NCBI RefSeq assembly: GCF_964026565.1
Contig: NZ_OZ032162.1
Location: forward strand, 806,001-870,000
Length of the DNA: 64,000 bases
Reading direction: 5' to 3'
From: Rickettsia endosymbiont of Ceutorhynchus obstrictus
GTDB lineage: Bacteria > Pseudomonadota > Alphaproteobacteria > Rickettsiales > Rickettsiaceae
Shown: positions 17,992-29,300 of the stretch, one piece after another
How positions within the stretch are numbered: position 1 is the first letter of the stretch
Layout: the number at the start of each line of letters is the position of its first letter
Made by a program: the position numbers and the translations under genes
The notes under the pieces: model-generated
The model's input: only the letters and a program-made list of their open reading frames with translations
Told to the model about the DNA's origin: nothing
Databases searched by the model: none

Positions 17992-18794
17992 GAAAAAAAC
18001 AAAACTCTAACAAAAAAAATAAGGTAAAAAAAACTAATATCTCACTTCGTAGAAAGATTGGATTAGTCTATACTAGAATAATATTTATTGTTAAAATTGC
18101 GCTAATTATTTTTATAGCTTTGTTTTTTTTTACAAAATATTTTGCTTCTACCAAACTTAAAATAGCTCAAAATATTTATGAATCGACGGCAAATATGGGG
18201 TTTAGGCTTGAAAATGTCGTAATAGAAGGGCAACAAAATGTTTTAGAATCTAATATATTAAAAGTTTTAAATGCCGATAAGAATACTCCTATTTTTGCCC
18301 TTAACTTAAATGAAATTAGAAATAATTTAAAAAATAATAAATGGATTAAAGACGTATATGTCGGTAGGCGGTTACCGAATACCGTCTATATCAAATTATT
18401 TGAACGCGAGCCTATTGCCATTTGGCAAATTAATAGACAGCTTTTTCTAATTGATGAAGAAGGTTATGAAATTACTAAAAATATCGAACCCTTCCCGCAT
18501 TTATTACATGTGGTCGGCAATGGCGCCAATATTTACGCTAGTAAATTGGTGGAGGAGTTAAAAAAATATCCTGCTCTAATGACTAAATCCTTGTCTGCCG
18601 TACGCTGCGGAGATAGAAGATGGGACTTAAATCTTGAGGGGAATATTACAGTTAAAATGTCTGAATCAGGAACTGAAGAAGCCTTAAAATATATCGATGC
18701 TTTAAACAAAGCGAATAAGTTATTTAATCAAAATTATAAAATTCTTGATTTACGCGATAAGGATAAATATTACATTGAGAAGTATCCTCTATAA
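17988..18794 (+). CDS. ftsQ: Cell division protein FtsQ
   Basis: 268 residues. A basic cytoplasmic N-terminus (Lys/Asn-rich) leads to one transmembrane helix (about 34-50) and a POTRA domain ([14 protein letters not shown], then [21 protein letters not shown]). The FtsQ/DivIB beta domain follows, with [12 protein letters not shown] and LRDKDKYY. FtsQ links early and late divisome proteins in the inner membrane. It overlaps ddl by 4 bp. ftsA, which often follows in this cluster, is absent; sucC comes next. Confidence 0.92.
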   Translation: MRKKQNSNKKNKVKKTNISLRRKIGLVYTRIIFIVKIALIIFIALFFFTKYFASTKLKIAQNIYESTANMGFRLENVVIEGQQNVLESNILKVLNADKNTPIFALNLNEIRNNLKNNKWIKDVYVGRRLPNTVYIKLFEREPIAIWQINRQLFLIDEEGYEITKNIEPFPHLLHVVGNGANIYASKLVEELKKYPALMTKSLSAVRCGDRRWDLNLEGNITVKMSESGTEEALKYIDALNKANKLFNQNYKILDLRDKDKYYIEKYPL

Positions 18795-18862
18795 AATCTT
18801 TACAGATTAAAGATAAATTATTATACTATTTACTAATTAATCCTTCAGAGAAATTGTAAAAT

Positions 18863-20023
18863 ATGAATATTCATGAATATCAGGCAAAAGAAATTTTAAG
18901 AAAATACGGAGTGCCTACCTCTACCGGTGTAGTAATCACAAAAACGCAAGATATTAATGCGGCTATTGATAGCTTAAATACTGACGTATATGTTGTTAAA
19001 GCTCAAATACATGCGGGCGGAAGAGGAAAAGCAGGGGGAGTTAAAGTTGTAAAAAGTAAAGAAGAAGCTAAAAAAGTGGCGCATGATATGTTCGGCATTA
19101 ATTTAGTAACTCACCAAACGGGACCGGAAGGACAAAAGGTTAACCGCCTCTATATCGAATCAGGAAAGAATATTTTTAAAGAATATTATTTTAGCGTCGT
19201 GTTTGATAGATCGAGTAGCCGCATCGCGTTTATAGCTTCTTCCGAAGGCGGTGTTGATATTGAAGAGGTGGCTGATAAAACCCCTGAAAAAATAATTAAG
19301 TTTTTTGTCGATCCGGCAACAGGTTTGCAAGCATTTCATACGCGAGGCATTGCTTATGAATTAGGGTTTAAAGATGATCAAGTGAAACAAATGAAGAAAA
19401 TCATTGAAGCAATTTATAATGCTTTTATAGATAACGATGCGGCGCAAATTGAGATTAATCCTTTAATAGTCACGACAGACGGGGATTTGCTTGCTTTAGA
19501 TGCAAAAATTACTTTTGACGATAATGCTTTATTTAAGCATCCAAATATTCTATTTATGCGTGATAACGATGAAGAAGACCCATTAGAGACTAGAGCTTCA
19601 AATGCCGGACTTAGCTACGTGAAGATGCACGGGAATATCGGTTGTATGGTAAACGGGGCAGGTCTTGCTATGGCTACTATGGATATTATTAAGCTTTACG
19701 GTGCAACGCCGGCAAATTTTCTTGATGTCGGGGGCGGGGCTGACCGTGAACGAGTTAAAGAGGCTTTTAAAATTATTTTATCGGATAAAGCCGTACAAGG
19801 TATTTTAGTAAATATTTTCGGCGGTATTATGCGTTGTGACATTATAGCCGAAGGCATTATTGCCGCTGCTAAAGAGATCGGTATAAAAGTTCCGCTAGTA
19901 GTTCGTCTTGCCGGCACTAATGTTGAAAAGGGAAAAGATATTTTATCTAATTCCGGTTTAGAGATAATCCCCGCACATGACTTAGCGGATGCGGCAAGTA
20001 AAATTGTTGAAGCGATAAGGTAG
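18863..20023 (+). CDS. sucC: Succinate--CoA ligase (ADP-forming) beta subunit
   Basis: 386 residues, the usual length. It opens [18 protein letters not shown]. The ATP-grasp motif [34 protein letters not shown] and [15 protein letters not shown] are all typical of SucC. With SucD it interconverts succinyl-CoA and succinate in the TCA cycle, yielding ATP or GTP. sucD follows after a repeat-filled gap of 282 bp. Confidence 0.98.
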   Translation: MNIHEYQAKEILRKYGVPTSTGVVITKTQDINAAIDSLNTDVYVVKAQIHAGGRGKAGGVKVVKSKEEAKKVAHDMFGINLVTHQTGPEGQKVNRLYIESGKNIFKEYYFSVVFDRSSSRIAFIASSEGGVDIEEVADKTPEKIIKFFVDPATGLQAFHTRGIAYELGFKDDQVKQMKKIIEAIYNAFIDNDAAQIEINPLIVTTDGDLLALDAKITFDDNALFKHPNILFMRDNDEEDPLETRASNAGLSYVKMHGNIGCMVNGAGLAMATMDIIKLYGATPANFLDVGGGADRERVKEAFKIILSDKAVQGILVNIFGGIMRCDIIAEGIIAAAKEIGIKVPLVVRLAGTNVEKGKDILSNSGLEIIPAHDLADAASKIVEAIR

Positions 20024-20052
20024 AGTTGGAAGTGTCACCCCGTGGCGTGACC

Positions 20053-20225
20053 GGCGTTGTTGCATGGCTAATAATTTACCGTATTATGGTTATTATAAGT
20101 ACGGTGTCATACCGTGGCTTGACCACGGTATCCAGAAAAACCTTAATAAAAAGACTGGATGCCGTGGTCAAGCCACGGCATGACACCGAAACACTTTGCA
20201 AAAATTCGAGCCATGCAACAAGGTC
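20053..20225. mobile_element. MITE family 2 copy (empty-site reference for MITE 1)
   Basis: The left end GGCGTTGTTGCATGGCT and the right end AGCCATGCAACAA are inverted. The flanks ggcgtgacc and ggcttgact match at 7 of 9 positions, an eroded target duplication. The interior is the uninterrupted version of the element at 3352-3690. It lies between sucC and sucD; a short open frame over it is not a gene. Confidence 0.72.
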
Positions 20226-20305
20226 GGCTTGACTACGGTATGACAAACTCTTCATTTACGAGCAGTATAAACACATAATAATTTTTTTAAAATGGCATAT
20301 TAAAA

Positions 20306-21181
20306 ATGGCAATATTAATCAATAAAAATACTAGAGTAATCTGTCAAGGATTTACCGGTTCACAAGGAACCTTTCACTCCGAGCAAGCAATAATCTACGG
20401 GACAAAAATGGTCGGAGGGGTAACTCCCGGCAAAGGCGGGCATACTCACCTTGACCTGCCCGTATATAATACCGTCCATGAAGCAAAGGCAAAAACAGGA
20501 GCTAATGCCAGCGTTATCTATGTACCGCCGCTTTATGCCGCCGATTCTATATTAGAGGCGATAGAGGCGGGCATTGAAATTGTCGTATGTATTACCGAAG
20601 GGATACCGGTGCTTGATATGGTGAAGGTTAAGCGGGTGCTTATCGGTTCTAAAACTAGATTAATCGGACCTAACTGTCCCGGTGTGATTACCCCTAGTGA
20701 GTGTAAAATCGGTATTATGCCGGGTCATATCCATAAAAAAGGTTCAGTCGGGGTTATTTCAAAGTCCGGTACTTTAACTTACGAGGCGGTCGCGCAAACT
20801 ACCGAGGTGGGGTTAGGTCAGTCAACTTGTGTAGGGATCGGCGGCGATCCGGTTAACGGTACTAATTTCGTTGATTGTATTGAAATGTTTTTAAGAGACG
20901 AAGAAACAAAATCAATTATTATAATCGGTGAAATTGGCGGCGATGATGAAGAAAAAGCTGCTGAATTTATTAAACATTCAAAAATAAAAAAACCGATAGT
21001 AAGTTTCATCGCCGGCATTACCGCCCCGCCCGGTAAAAAAATGGGGCATGCAGGTGCTATTATTTCCGGCGGTAAAGGTTCTGCCGAGGATAAGCTGGAA
21101 GCTCTACAAAGTGCCGGCGTGACTATTACCAGATCGCCCGCCGATATCGGTAAAACTATGTTAGAATTATTAAATAAGTGA
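20306..21181 (+). CDS. sucD: Succinate--CoA ligase alpha subunit
   Basis: 291 residues. CoA-binding N-terminus with [15 protein letters not shown] and [18 protein letters not shown]. The central [11 protein letters not shown] is typical. The phosphorylated active-site His is in [12 protein letters not shown]. It pairs with SucC. Confidence 0.98.
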   Translation: MAILINKNTRVICQGFTGSQGTFHSEQAIIYGTKMVGGVTPGKGGHTHLDLPVYNTVHEAKAKTGANASVIYVPPLYAADSILEAIEAGIEIVVCITEGIPVLDMVKVKRVLIGSKTRLIGPNCPGVITPSECKIGIMPGHIHKKGSVGVISKSGTLTYEAVAQTTEVGLGQSTCVGIGGDPVNGTNFVDCIEMFLRDEETKSIIIIGEIGGDDEEKAAEFIKHSKIKKPIVSFIAGITAPPGKKMGHAGAIISGGKGSAEDKLEALQSAGVTITRSPADIGKTMLELLNK

Positions 21182-21245
21182 TTTGATAAATATTGAAGAT
21201 GTCTACTGAAGCTTGACTTCATGGTAGGCATTGCCCGCGTGGATC

Positions 21246-21473
21246 GGCGTTGTTGCATGGCTCAAATTTTCGATGTCATTCTAGCTAAAGGCGGGAATCC
21301 AGAAAAAACAAAAAAGTCATCCTGAATTTATTTCAGGATCTACTAAAAGGATGCTGAAACAAGTTCAGCATGACAAAGCTAGAAAGCCTGGATTCCCGCC
21401 TGCGGGCTTTGTTGCGTGGCTCGAATTTTCGATGTCATTCCTACACCCCATTATGTCATTCCCGCGTAGGCGG
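21246..21473. repeat. Tangle of family-2 ends and palindromes next to the IS
   Basis: Two further left-type ends (GGCGTTGTTGCATGGCTC at 21246 and GGCTTTGTTGCGTGGCTCG at about 21413) flank a palindrome with ctgaatttatttcagg. They lead directly to the IS5-type element. Nothing else is present in 21182-21473. Confidence 0.6.
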
Positions 21474-22623
21474 GGCTTTGTTGCATGGCTCGCAAGTAGA
21501 GTAGTCTCTTCGTTAAGGAAGAGGCGCTAAAAGTTAAGCGGCGTTAATAAAATTGATAACTTTGCACTTAATTTTAGCCTGAGTTGCCCTACTATCTTCA
21601 CGTTTATTGGTTAAACGATCGCGGCAATGACTCTTGATTTGCCACATCGTAGTCTCCACCAACGAGCGAGCATGATAACTGCTTTTCTCCTTCCAAGACT
21701 TGCGAGCAAGGCTCTTGTCTCCGTTTATACTATTATAATTTATGTAATTAATTGCTTCATCTCTTTCCTGTAATTTTTCTCTATCTTCCTTCTTAATATT
21801 TCGATTCTTACTAGATATTCTAGCTGTTCTTTTTGGAGGTATCAGCTGCCTTGCTCCTGATTGCTTAATTGCCTTCCGACAGTCCACACTATCATATGCC
21901 ATATCCCCACATACTGCCGTTATATCTTCTTCTATTGCTTCTAAAAGAGACGCTAGTTCTACACAATCATTAACCGTTGATTTTGTATATTTCCCTTCTA
22001 ATATCTCACCGGTTTCTACATTAATTGCTACATGCAGCTTCCGCCATTTCTCATAGCCTGGCTTCTTCTCTTTATGTTTCAACCTTCTCCATTCGCTCGA
22101 CCAATATAATGATAATCCTGTTGAATCTATTGCTACCGTTATACTTTCTTTTCTACTATTTATTAGCTGCTTCTTGTCTCGTATTTTTACCTTTAGACTC
22201 CCAGCTCTTCTTGATAGTGTCGTATAGTCGGGTATTGCTAATTTTACTTCCAGCTTCTCTAACACTGACTCTACAAATCCTTCCGTTTGCCTATAAGCTA
22301 GCTTATAAAATTCTTTCATTAACAAGCATAACTCTATTACATGCTTGCTATATATTACTTTACCTCCAGGCTTCCGATATCCTCTATAATGCCATCCTTC
22401 GATTGCCTCTTCGGAAATAAAAAATTCTATTCTTGCTATTTTCTTTAATTTCTGGTTATATAACGACCAGTTGCGCTGTTGTCTGTACTTTTTCATCATA
22501 CTTTCTTAATAGCGCAACTACTCTACTCTTTCAACCTCTTTTATACTCTTTCAATCTCTCTTCTCTTTTTCTTCCTTTTTTACAAACTCCTAATCATCTT
22601 TACAACAGCCATGCAACAACGCC
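21474..22623 (-). mobile_element. IS5-family insertion sequence, copy 1 (1,150 bp)
   Basis: The termini GGCTTTGTTGCATGGCT at the left and, inverted, GGCGTTGTTGCATGGCT at the right give a 17-bp inverted repeat with one mismatch. A second inner inverted repeat, AGTAGAGTAGT, lies at 21495 and 22517-22527. The element has one transposase gene and is the same length as the copy at 56709-57858. It resembles the ISRpe1 type known in Rickettsia. The flanks are not duplicated: left ends cgtaggcgg, right begins attgcttta. Confidence 0.85.
21534..22499 (-). CDS. IS5-family DDE transposase (copy 1)
   Basis: 321 residues and apparently intact. An N-terminal DUF4372-like helical region is followed by the DDE domain: first Asp in VAIDSTGLSLY, second Asp in VCGDMAYDS, and Glu in SLVETTMWQIKSH (the Y-(2)-R-(3)-E-(6)-K context of IS4/IS5). 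The protein is identical to that of copy 2. A complementary-strand frame in the same place is a shadow. Confidence 0.93.
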   Translation of the reverse strand: MMKKYRQQRNWSLYNQKLKKIARIEFFISEEAIEGWHYRGYRKPGGKVIYSKHVIELCLLMKEFYKLAYRQTEGFVESVLEKLEVKLAIPDYTTLSRRAGSLKVKIRDKKQLINSRKESITVAIDSTGLSLYWSSEWRRLKHKEKKPGYEKWRKLHVAINVETGEILEGKYTKSTVNDCVELASLLEAIEEDITAVCGDMAYDSVDCRKAIKQSGARQLIPPKRTARISSKNRNIKKEDREKLQERDEAINYINYNSINGDKSLARKSWKEKSSYHARSLVETTMWQIKSHCRDRLTNKREDSRATQAKIKCKVINFINAA

Positions 22624-24647
22624 ATTGCTTTATGTAGATGAACAATTTGACGATGTAACTTTATTTGGTAATGTTCGTAACTGTGCTTTTAAAATTATGC
22701 CCAAAGAAAATATTCAAGCTCTTGGGCAAAATATGCTTAATAAGCCATATCGTAAAAAAGAGTTTAAATGGCAAGAAATTGATAAAGCTCAAAAAAGCTA
22801 CAGAAAAAGTTTACGATCACTCTTTATGAAGCTCAGTTTTTCCAGTGAATTAACAAATAACCCATGGCTTAAATCCGCTAACTGGCTACACTAAGTATTT
22901 ACCAATAATCAAAAACTTTCCGATAGACCTTTTAATGAATGCCCAAACGACACTATTCCAAAATATTTACAACGTTACCTTTTAGCGAGTAATACTGAAG
23001 AGAATAAAATTATTAATAGTAATCGTTATGAATATTGGGTTTATTGCCAAATTAATAAACAGATTAGTACAGGAGGGCTTTATATCGAAAATAGCCTCAA
23101 TCACCGTTGTTTTAATCATGAATTGGTAGTGATAAATCAAAAAGAAGAAATCTTAAACAAATTAAATATCCCGTGGTTACAACAACCAATTAATCAACAA
23201 TTAGATAATTTAACAAAGGAACTACACGGACTTTGGTTACTTTTTAATAAAAATCTAAAACAGGATAAGTTTACGCACTTAAAATACAATATAAAAAAGA
23301 AGAAACTTTGCTGGAATAAAATTAAAGCTAGTAAAGATGAAAAATTACAAAATAAATTTTTTAGACAATTGCCGGTTTGCGATATCAGTGACGTATTGAA
23401 CTTTGTAAATGATGATTGTAACTTTTTATCAGCCTTTATTCCCTTACAACCACGTTATGCTAAACAAGAGTCAAATAATAAAGATAGATTAATAGCTACG
23501 ATTCTTGCTCAAGCTTTTAACCACGGCAATTATAAAATGTCTCAAATTAGCGATATTTCTTACCGTTCACTTGAAACAACATACCAACAATATTTACGGT
23601 TATCAACATTGAAAGAAGCAACTGACATAATGAGCAACACGATTTCAAAGCTTAAGATTTTTCCATATTACTCTTTAGATTTGGAATTAATTTATAGTAG
23701 TGTTGACGGTCAAAAATTTGAATTGGATACCCCTAATATAAAAGCACGTTATTCACGTAAGTATTTAAGAGATGGTCAAGGTGTTAGTGCCTACACTATA
23801 CTTGCAAATCATATGCCTTTGCAATGTGAACTTATCGGTACACATGAACATGAAAGTTATTTTGCCTTTGATATTTGGTACAATAATACCTCAGAAATTA
23901 TTCCGGAGGTAATTACCGGTGATATGCATGTTATAAATAAAGCAAACTTTGCTATCATGAAGTGGTTCGGAGTAGCATTAAACCCAAGATTCACCAACCT
24001 TAATGATCAACTAAAAAATCTTTATTGCGGCGATGATATTAAAGAATATACCAATTGCTTGATTAAACCCATTGCTCAGATCAACCTTCAAGTGATTTAT
24101 CGAACAAAAAAATAGTATTGATCAACTGGTTGCTACCTTAGCACTTAAAGAGATGAATCAAGCTAACTTAATTAAAAAATTATGTCATTTACCGCCGGAA
24201 AACAGCTTGCGTAAAGCCGTATTTGAATACGACAAATTAGTGAGAAGTATTTATACCCTTAAATATATGATGGATATCCAATTACAGAAAATTGTCCGTA
24301 AATCGCAGAATAGAATTGAATCATATCACCAATTACGAACTGCTATTTCAAAGGTTGGCGGTAAGAAACAATTATACGGTAAAACAGATATTGATATAGA
24401 AATTAGCAATCAATGCGGTAGACTTGTTGCTCTAGCAATTATTTACTACAACTCCATTATTCTCTCCGGAGTTCTTGAGAAATACGAAAACCTTGCCAAT
24501 AATAAAAGATTTCTAACAATGATTAAAAAAATATCACCCGTTGCTTGGCATCATCATATTCACTTTCTTGGTCAATATACGTTTCAAAATAAAAATCATT
24601 CCATAAATATAAAGCAAATATTGGAAAATATCGATCTTAATTATTAA
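22624..24647 (+). pseudogene. Truncated Tn3-family transposase TnpA, copy 1
   Basis: TnpA N-terminus missing (cut by the IS). The first fragment (to about 22894, ending KSANWLH) is followed by a frameshift shared with copy 2. The main frame is open from about 22895 to 24115 (longest start 23123). An extra T near 24093 breaks it; the last 164 residues continue at 24153-24647. DDE residues are seen: YSSVDGQKF, VITGDMH and NRIESYHQLRTAISKVGG. The SPVAWHHHIHFLGQYTF end is typical of Tn3 transposases. It is non-functional. Confidence 0.85.
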
Positions 24648-24881
24648 TACCCTTACAACTCTTCTTTATGAATTTCGGTAAATGCATATTTGACTCCAAC
24701 AGCCCAAAGATGCAAAAAAATAAACTTGTTAAACAGCAGAATTTTCTGTACCTGAATAATAATCTTATTCTTATTATTGTCAATATTTACTAATACCTGA
24801 AAATTAAACTCTCAATAACTTATCCAAACATTTTTTTTACAATTTTTCCGGAAAAAAAAGAGATTCTACGTCAGAACACCT
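22624..24881 (+). repeat. Left arm of a 2.26-kb inverted repeat
   Basis: This segment reappears in reverse at 54452-56708 with only a few differences, one being the extra T. It consists of the dead tnpA and 234 bp after it, which includes a tccggaaaaaaaag tract. It ends in ctacgtcagaacacct, which resembles a Tn3-type terminal repeat. Sequence identity stops exactly at 24881. Confidence 0.85.
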
Positions 24882-25244
24882 ATTCGCTTTTTATCAAAAT
24901 TATTGGGTAATTATCCAGCTCCAAGAGTAATTGTTACTGATAAGCTCAGGAGTTACATTAAACCGATTAAACTTATGTGTCCTAAAACTGAGCATCGTAC
25001 CCATAAGAGACTAAATAACCGTGTTGAGAATGCTCATCAGCCAACTCGACGAAAGGAAAAAATATTAATTAAATTCAAGCATCCTAATTCAGCACAATGT
25101 ATATTATCACTGATGGGCAAAGTCAGAAATATATTTGCCATAAATGTTGGAAGATATACTAAAACAGCACCTGAGCAAAGAATCGCATTTGCATCCGCTA
25201 AATCCATTTGGGACGAAGCTACTCAAAGACTTCTTGCTGCCTAA
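24882..25244 (+). pseudogene. C-terminal fragment of an IS6-family transposase
   Basis: The frame starts inside the transposase, directly at the Tn3-type end. Reading continues through GNYPAPRVIVTDKLRSY and HRTHKRLNNRVENAHQPTRRKE, typical of the IS6/IS26 catalytic Asp and Glu regions. It finishes with a normal C-terminus. The N-terminal half is gone, so the Tn3-type element cut it. Confidence 0.85.
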
Positions 25245-25513
25245 AATCTAAAAATATAGCTCTTTTTGACACTAATTTACTTAACTTGACGATGCCGCTG
25301 TAACTATTTTATAGCGGCTTGGCTATATATCTAATAATATCTTAGAGATTATGATAATAATACAAAGATACATAATTAAGACAAGAGTTTTATGCGTCTC
25401 TTAAAGTATACTTACTGAGACAAAACTTAAATCACCCTAATTTTTAACAAAATTACCAACTAAACTCATGATTTTTTTGTCTTGATTTTTTTGTCCATTA
25501 TAGATTAAGCTAT

Positions 25514-25618
25514 ATAAGCAGTTAAATCATGCAGGTAATGTATGTACGCATTATGGTATTTCACGTTTTACTTTGCGTAAATGGTATAAGCGTTATGAAC
25601 TACTTAATGCAGAAGGGC
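25514..25618 (+). pseudogene. N-terminal HTH remnant of an IS481-like transposase
   Basis: Hand translation gives NHAGNVCTHYGISRFTLRKW followed by YKRYELLNAEG, a helix-turn-helix start common in IS481-type transposases. It is cut at 25619 by the next IS6-type element. The rest of 25245-25513 shows only AT-rich sequence and a small hairpin near 25298-25316. Confidence 0.55.
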
Positions 25619-26296
25619 GGTTCTGTCGCATCTATTGGCAAGTATGATGATATGTGGTATATGGAGCTAAAAAAATAGCAGTATGGTATTCCAAATATCG
25701 CCAAGACACTTGAGACATTTTAAAGGATTTTGCTCATCACCTGAAATAATAATGTTATTTGTGTATATGAAGTGTAGATTTTCATTAAGTTATAGAGAAT
25801 TAGAGGATAGGGCAAGTATCAGAGGAGCTAAAATAGATCACGCAACTCTTCAAAGATGGTTAATTAAGTTCTCTCCTTTGATAGATCAAGAGGTTAGGAA
25901 ACGTAAGAAGCCAGTAGGAAATAGCTGGAGAATGGATGAAACATATATGATAAAAGTGGTAGTAATACTTCTGCTCTCACTGACTTTAATAAAAAACTAC
26001 CTGAGAGACAAAGGATAAAAATACTCCAAAATAAATATCTAAACAATCTGATAGAGCAAGATCATAGATTTATTAAAAAACGAACTAAGCCAATGCTGGG
26101 TTTTAAGAGTTTTCGTAGTACTAAGATTACTATTGCTGGTATAGAAAATATTCGTATGATTCAAAAAGGACAAATAGTAGGAGCTAATGAGCTTGTATCT
26201 ACTTTCGAGAATTTTAAAATGCTAATGGCATCATAACGTCTGAAATCTTAGGTTTTAGTGAAAATCCTAGACAGGTGTCACAGATGCGACAGAACC
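25619..26296 (+). mobile_element. Internally deleted IS6-family element abutting the autotransporter
   Basis: Inverted termini GGTTCTGTCGCATCT (25619) and AGATGCGACAGAACC (ending 26296). Two transposase pieces lie inside: residues MVFQISPRHLRHF...WRMDETYM (25683-25958) and, in another frame, EQDHRFIKKRTKPMLGFKSF...FENFKMLMAS to 26236. The centre of the gene is deleted. No 8-bp target duplication is visible. The right end is only 17 bp from the autotransporter ATG. Confidence 0.8.
25683..26236 (+). pseudogene. IS6-family transposase with internal deletion
   Basis: The N-terminal part (SPEIIMLFVYMKCRFSLSYR, HATLQRWLIKFSP) ends at DETYM with the first catalytic Asp. The frame then runs on to a stop at 26018. 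The C-terminal part, QDHRFIKKRTKPMLGFKSF to LMAS, follows in another frame. The second Asp region is lost, so it is inactive. Confidence 0.8.
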
Positions 26297-26313
26297 TTAT
26301 AGAGCGTATAAAT

Positions 26314-29300
26314 ATGATTAAGTATCTATATAATATAATCTTTTTTTGTTTAATTCTTATGCCAAGAAGCGTTGCAGCAGGTATTAGTACTATGATATCG
26401 TATGCGACAATAAGTGACGATTTTTCGCAAGGATGGCAAAACGGTTTTAACGATGGGGATACTGTAGAAGTAGATACTGCAGGCGTATCACCATTAATTC
26501 TTGCGGCAGCAACAGTTAATGTACAAGCAATACGATTAAACCAATCTTTACCTTTTTTGGGTAATGACTCTATGAACGGCACTAAGTCTAATGTGATAAA
26601 TATTGGTTCTATATATGGCGTGGGGAACAGTGTGCAAATAATCTATGCTGGTGGTTCAATGTCTGATGCAGGACAGGTGTGGACTCTAAATGGTAATGCT
26701 GGTGAGGACGATAACCCTATACAAAATAATTATAGTGGTATCCAATTAATCCACTTTATAGGTAAAAGTACATTTAATCTTGAAGCTCCTATTACATTAG
26801 ATTCAGAATTCCAGATAGCATCTGAAGAATTGAATGTTACGATGAATATAAATGATGACATCACTATAGTGCATCCAAGTATCACTAGTATTGGTTCTAA
26901 TGGCATATTCAACATTGCTGCAGGCAAAGCATTGACTTTATCGGGTTCTGATATGAATTTAACATCACCATTTAATTTCAGTGATTCAGGCATATTAACC
27001 TTAAGTGGGGATAATACCATATTTAATCCTAGCCTGGTATCTAATGTTAATAATGCAGTATTAAATATAAATAACGATGTTCAAACTAATATGCCAAGTG
27101 TTTTAACTATAAATACCATAAATATAGCAAACGGTAAAAGTTTTACTATTGATGCAGTAAATGGTGATATAGATTTATTAGATAATAATGCTTCTATTAA
27201 TTTTGGTGACAGTGGTGCAGTACTAGTTTTAACAAATAGTGGCACGTCGGATAGGATATTTACAGCATATAATACTTTAGCAGGAAATGTGCTATTTAGT
27301 AGTGATGGTAGTTTAGTAGCAGATAACGGAATAGCAGGTAAAGTAACAACAGCTACGACTAATACCGGGACGCTTACGGTTGTGGCGGGAAATGTAACCG
27401 GAGCGATAGGTACGAATGGCGGTAATATATTAAAGCAGGTACTGTTTAACGGTGTAAGTAATATAACAAGCGTTGATGCAACGACACTAACGATTAATAA
27501 TGCAGGAGCGGACATAACGGCAACGGGAGTAATCACGGCAGCAGTGAATTATGCGGCAGTCGGCACTTTAACTGCAGATAATGGGATAACGGGTAATGTA
27601 GATTTTGCGGGTAATGATGGAGTTCTGCAATTAGCAGATGCTCAGACGATAACAGGCAATGTGGATAGCACTAATGCTTCAGCAGGAACATTAGAGTTTT
27701 TAGGTACGGGAACGGTAACAGGCACAATAGGAGCTACAAATGCCCTAACGGCTTTAAAGTTTAGCGGGGCAGGGGCTATTACTATTCCGGCAGCTAATGT
27801 CACGACTTATGAGGTAGCAAATGCAGATGCTGTAGTTACAGCATCCAGCTTACTAACAGGCAATGTACTATTTAGTAGTGACGGTAGTTTAGTAGCAAGT
27901 AAAGGGATAACAGGTAATGTAGATTTTGCGGGTAATGATGGAGTTCTGCAATTAGCAGATGCTCAGACGATAACAGGCAATGTGGATAGCAGTACTGCGG
28001 TAGCAGGAACATTAGAGTTTTTAGGTACGGGAACGGTAACAGGCACAATAGGAGCTACAAATGCCCTAACGGCTTTAAAGTTTAGCGGGGCAGGGGCTAT
28101 TACTATTCCGGCAGCTAATGTCACGACTTATGAGGTAGCAAATGCAGATGCTGTAGTTACAGCATCCAGCTTACTAACAGGCAATGTACTATTTAGTAGT
28201 GACGGTAGTTTAGTAGCAAGTAAAGGGATAACAGGTAATGTAGATTTTGCGGGTAATGATGGAGTTCTGCAATTAGCAGATGCTCAGACGATAACAGGCA
28301 ATGTGGATAGCAGTACTGCGGTAGCAGGAACATTAGAGTTTTTAGTTGCGGGAACAGTAACAGGAACAATAGGAGCTACAAAAGCCCTAACGGCTTTAAA
28401 GTTTAGTGGAGCAGGGGCTATTACTATTCCGGCAGCTAATGTCGCGACTTATGAGGTAGCAAATGCAGGTGCTGTAGTTACAGCATCCAGCTTACTAACA
28501 GGCAATGTACTATTTAGTAGTGACGGTAGTTTAGTAGCAAGTAAAGGGATAACAGGTAATGTAGATTTTGCGGGTAATGATGGAGTTCTGCAATTAGCAG
28601 ATGCTCAGACGATAACAGGCAATGTGGATAGCAGTACTGCGGTAGCAGGAACATTAGAGTTTTTAGGTGCGGGAACAGTAACAGGAACAATAGGAGCTAC
28701 AAAAGCCCTAACGGCTTTAAAGTTTAGTGGAGCAGGGGCTATTACTATTCCGGCAGCTAATGTCGCGACTTATGAGGTAGCAAATGCAGGTGCTGTAGTT
28801 ACAGCATCCAGCTTACTAACAGGCAATGTACTATTTAGTAGTGACGGTAGTTTAGTAGCAAGTAAAGGGATAACAGGTAATGTAGATTTTGCGGGTAATG
28901 ATGGAGTTCTGCAATTAGCAGATGCTCAGACGATAACAGGCAATGTGGATAGTAGTACTGCGGTAGCAGGAACATTAGAGTTTTTAGGTGCGGGAACAGT
29001 AACAGGAACAATAGGAGCTACAAAAGCCCTAACGGCTTTAAAGTTTAGTGGAGCAGGGGCTATTACTATTCCGGCAGCTAATGTCGCGACCTATGAGGTA
29101 GCAAATGCAGGTGCTGTAGTTACAGCATCCAGCTTACTAACAGGCAATGTACTATTTAGTAGTGACGGTAGTTTAGTAGCAAGTAAAGGGATAACAGGTA
29201 ATGTAGATTTTGCGGGTAATGATGGAGTTCTGCAATTAGCCGATGCTCAGACGATAACAGGCAATGTGGATAGCAGTACTGCGGTAGCAGGAACATTAGA

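Noticed and set aside
22025..22420. 131-codon frame opposite the IS5-type transposase (and again at 57260-57655)
   Set aside because: A complementary-strand shadow of an intact DDE transposase.
26275..26313. Upstream start for the autotransporter at 26275
   Set aside because: The extra 13 residues lie in the IS6 terminal repeat and would precede the signal peptide; ATG 26314 gives a normal signal sequence.
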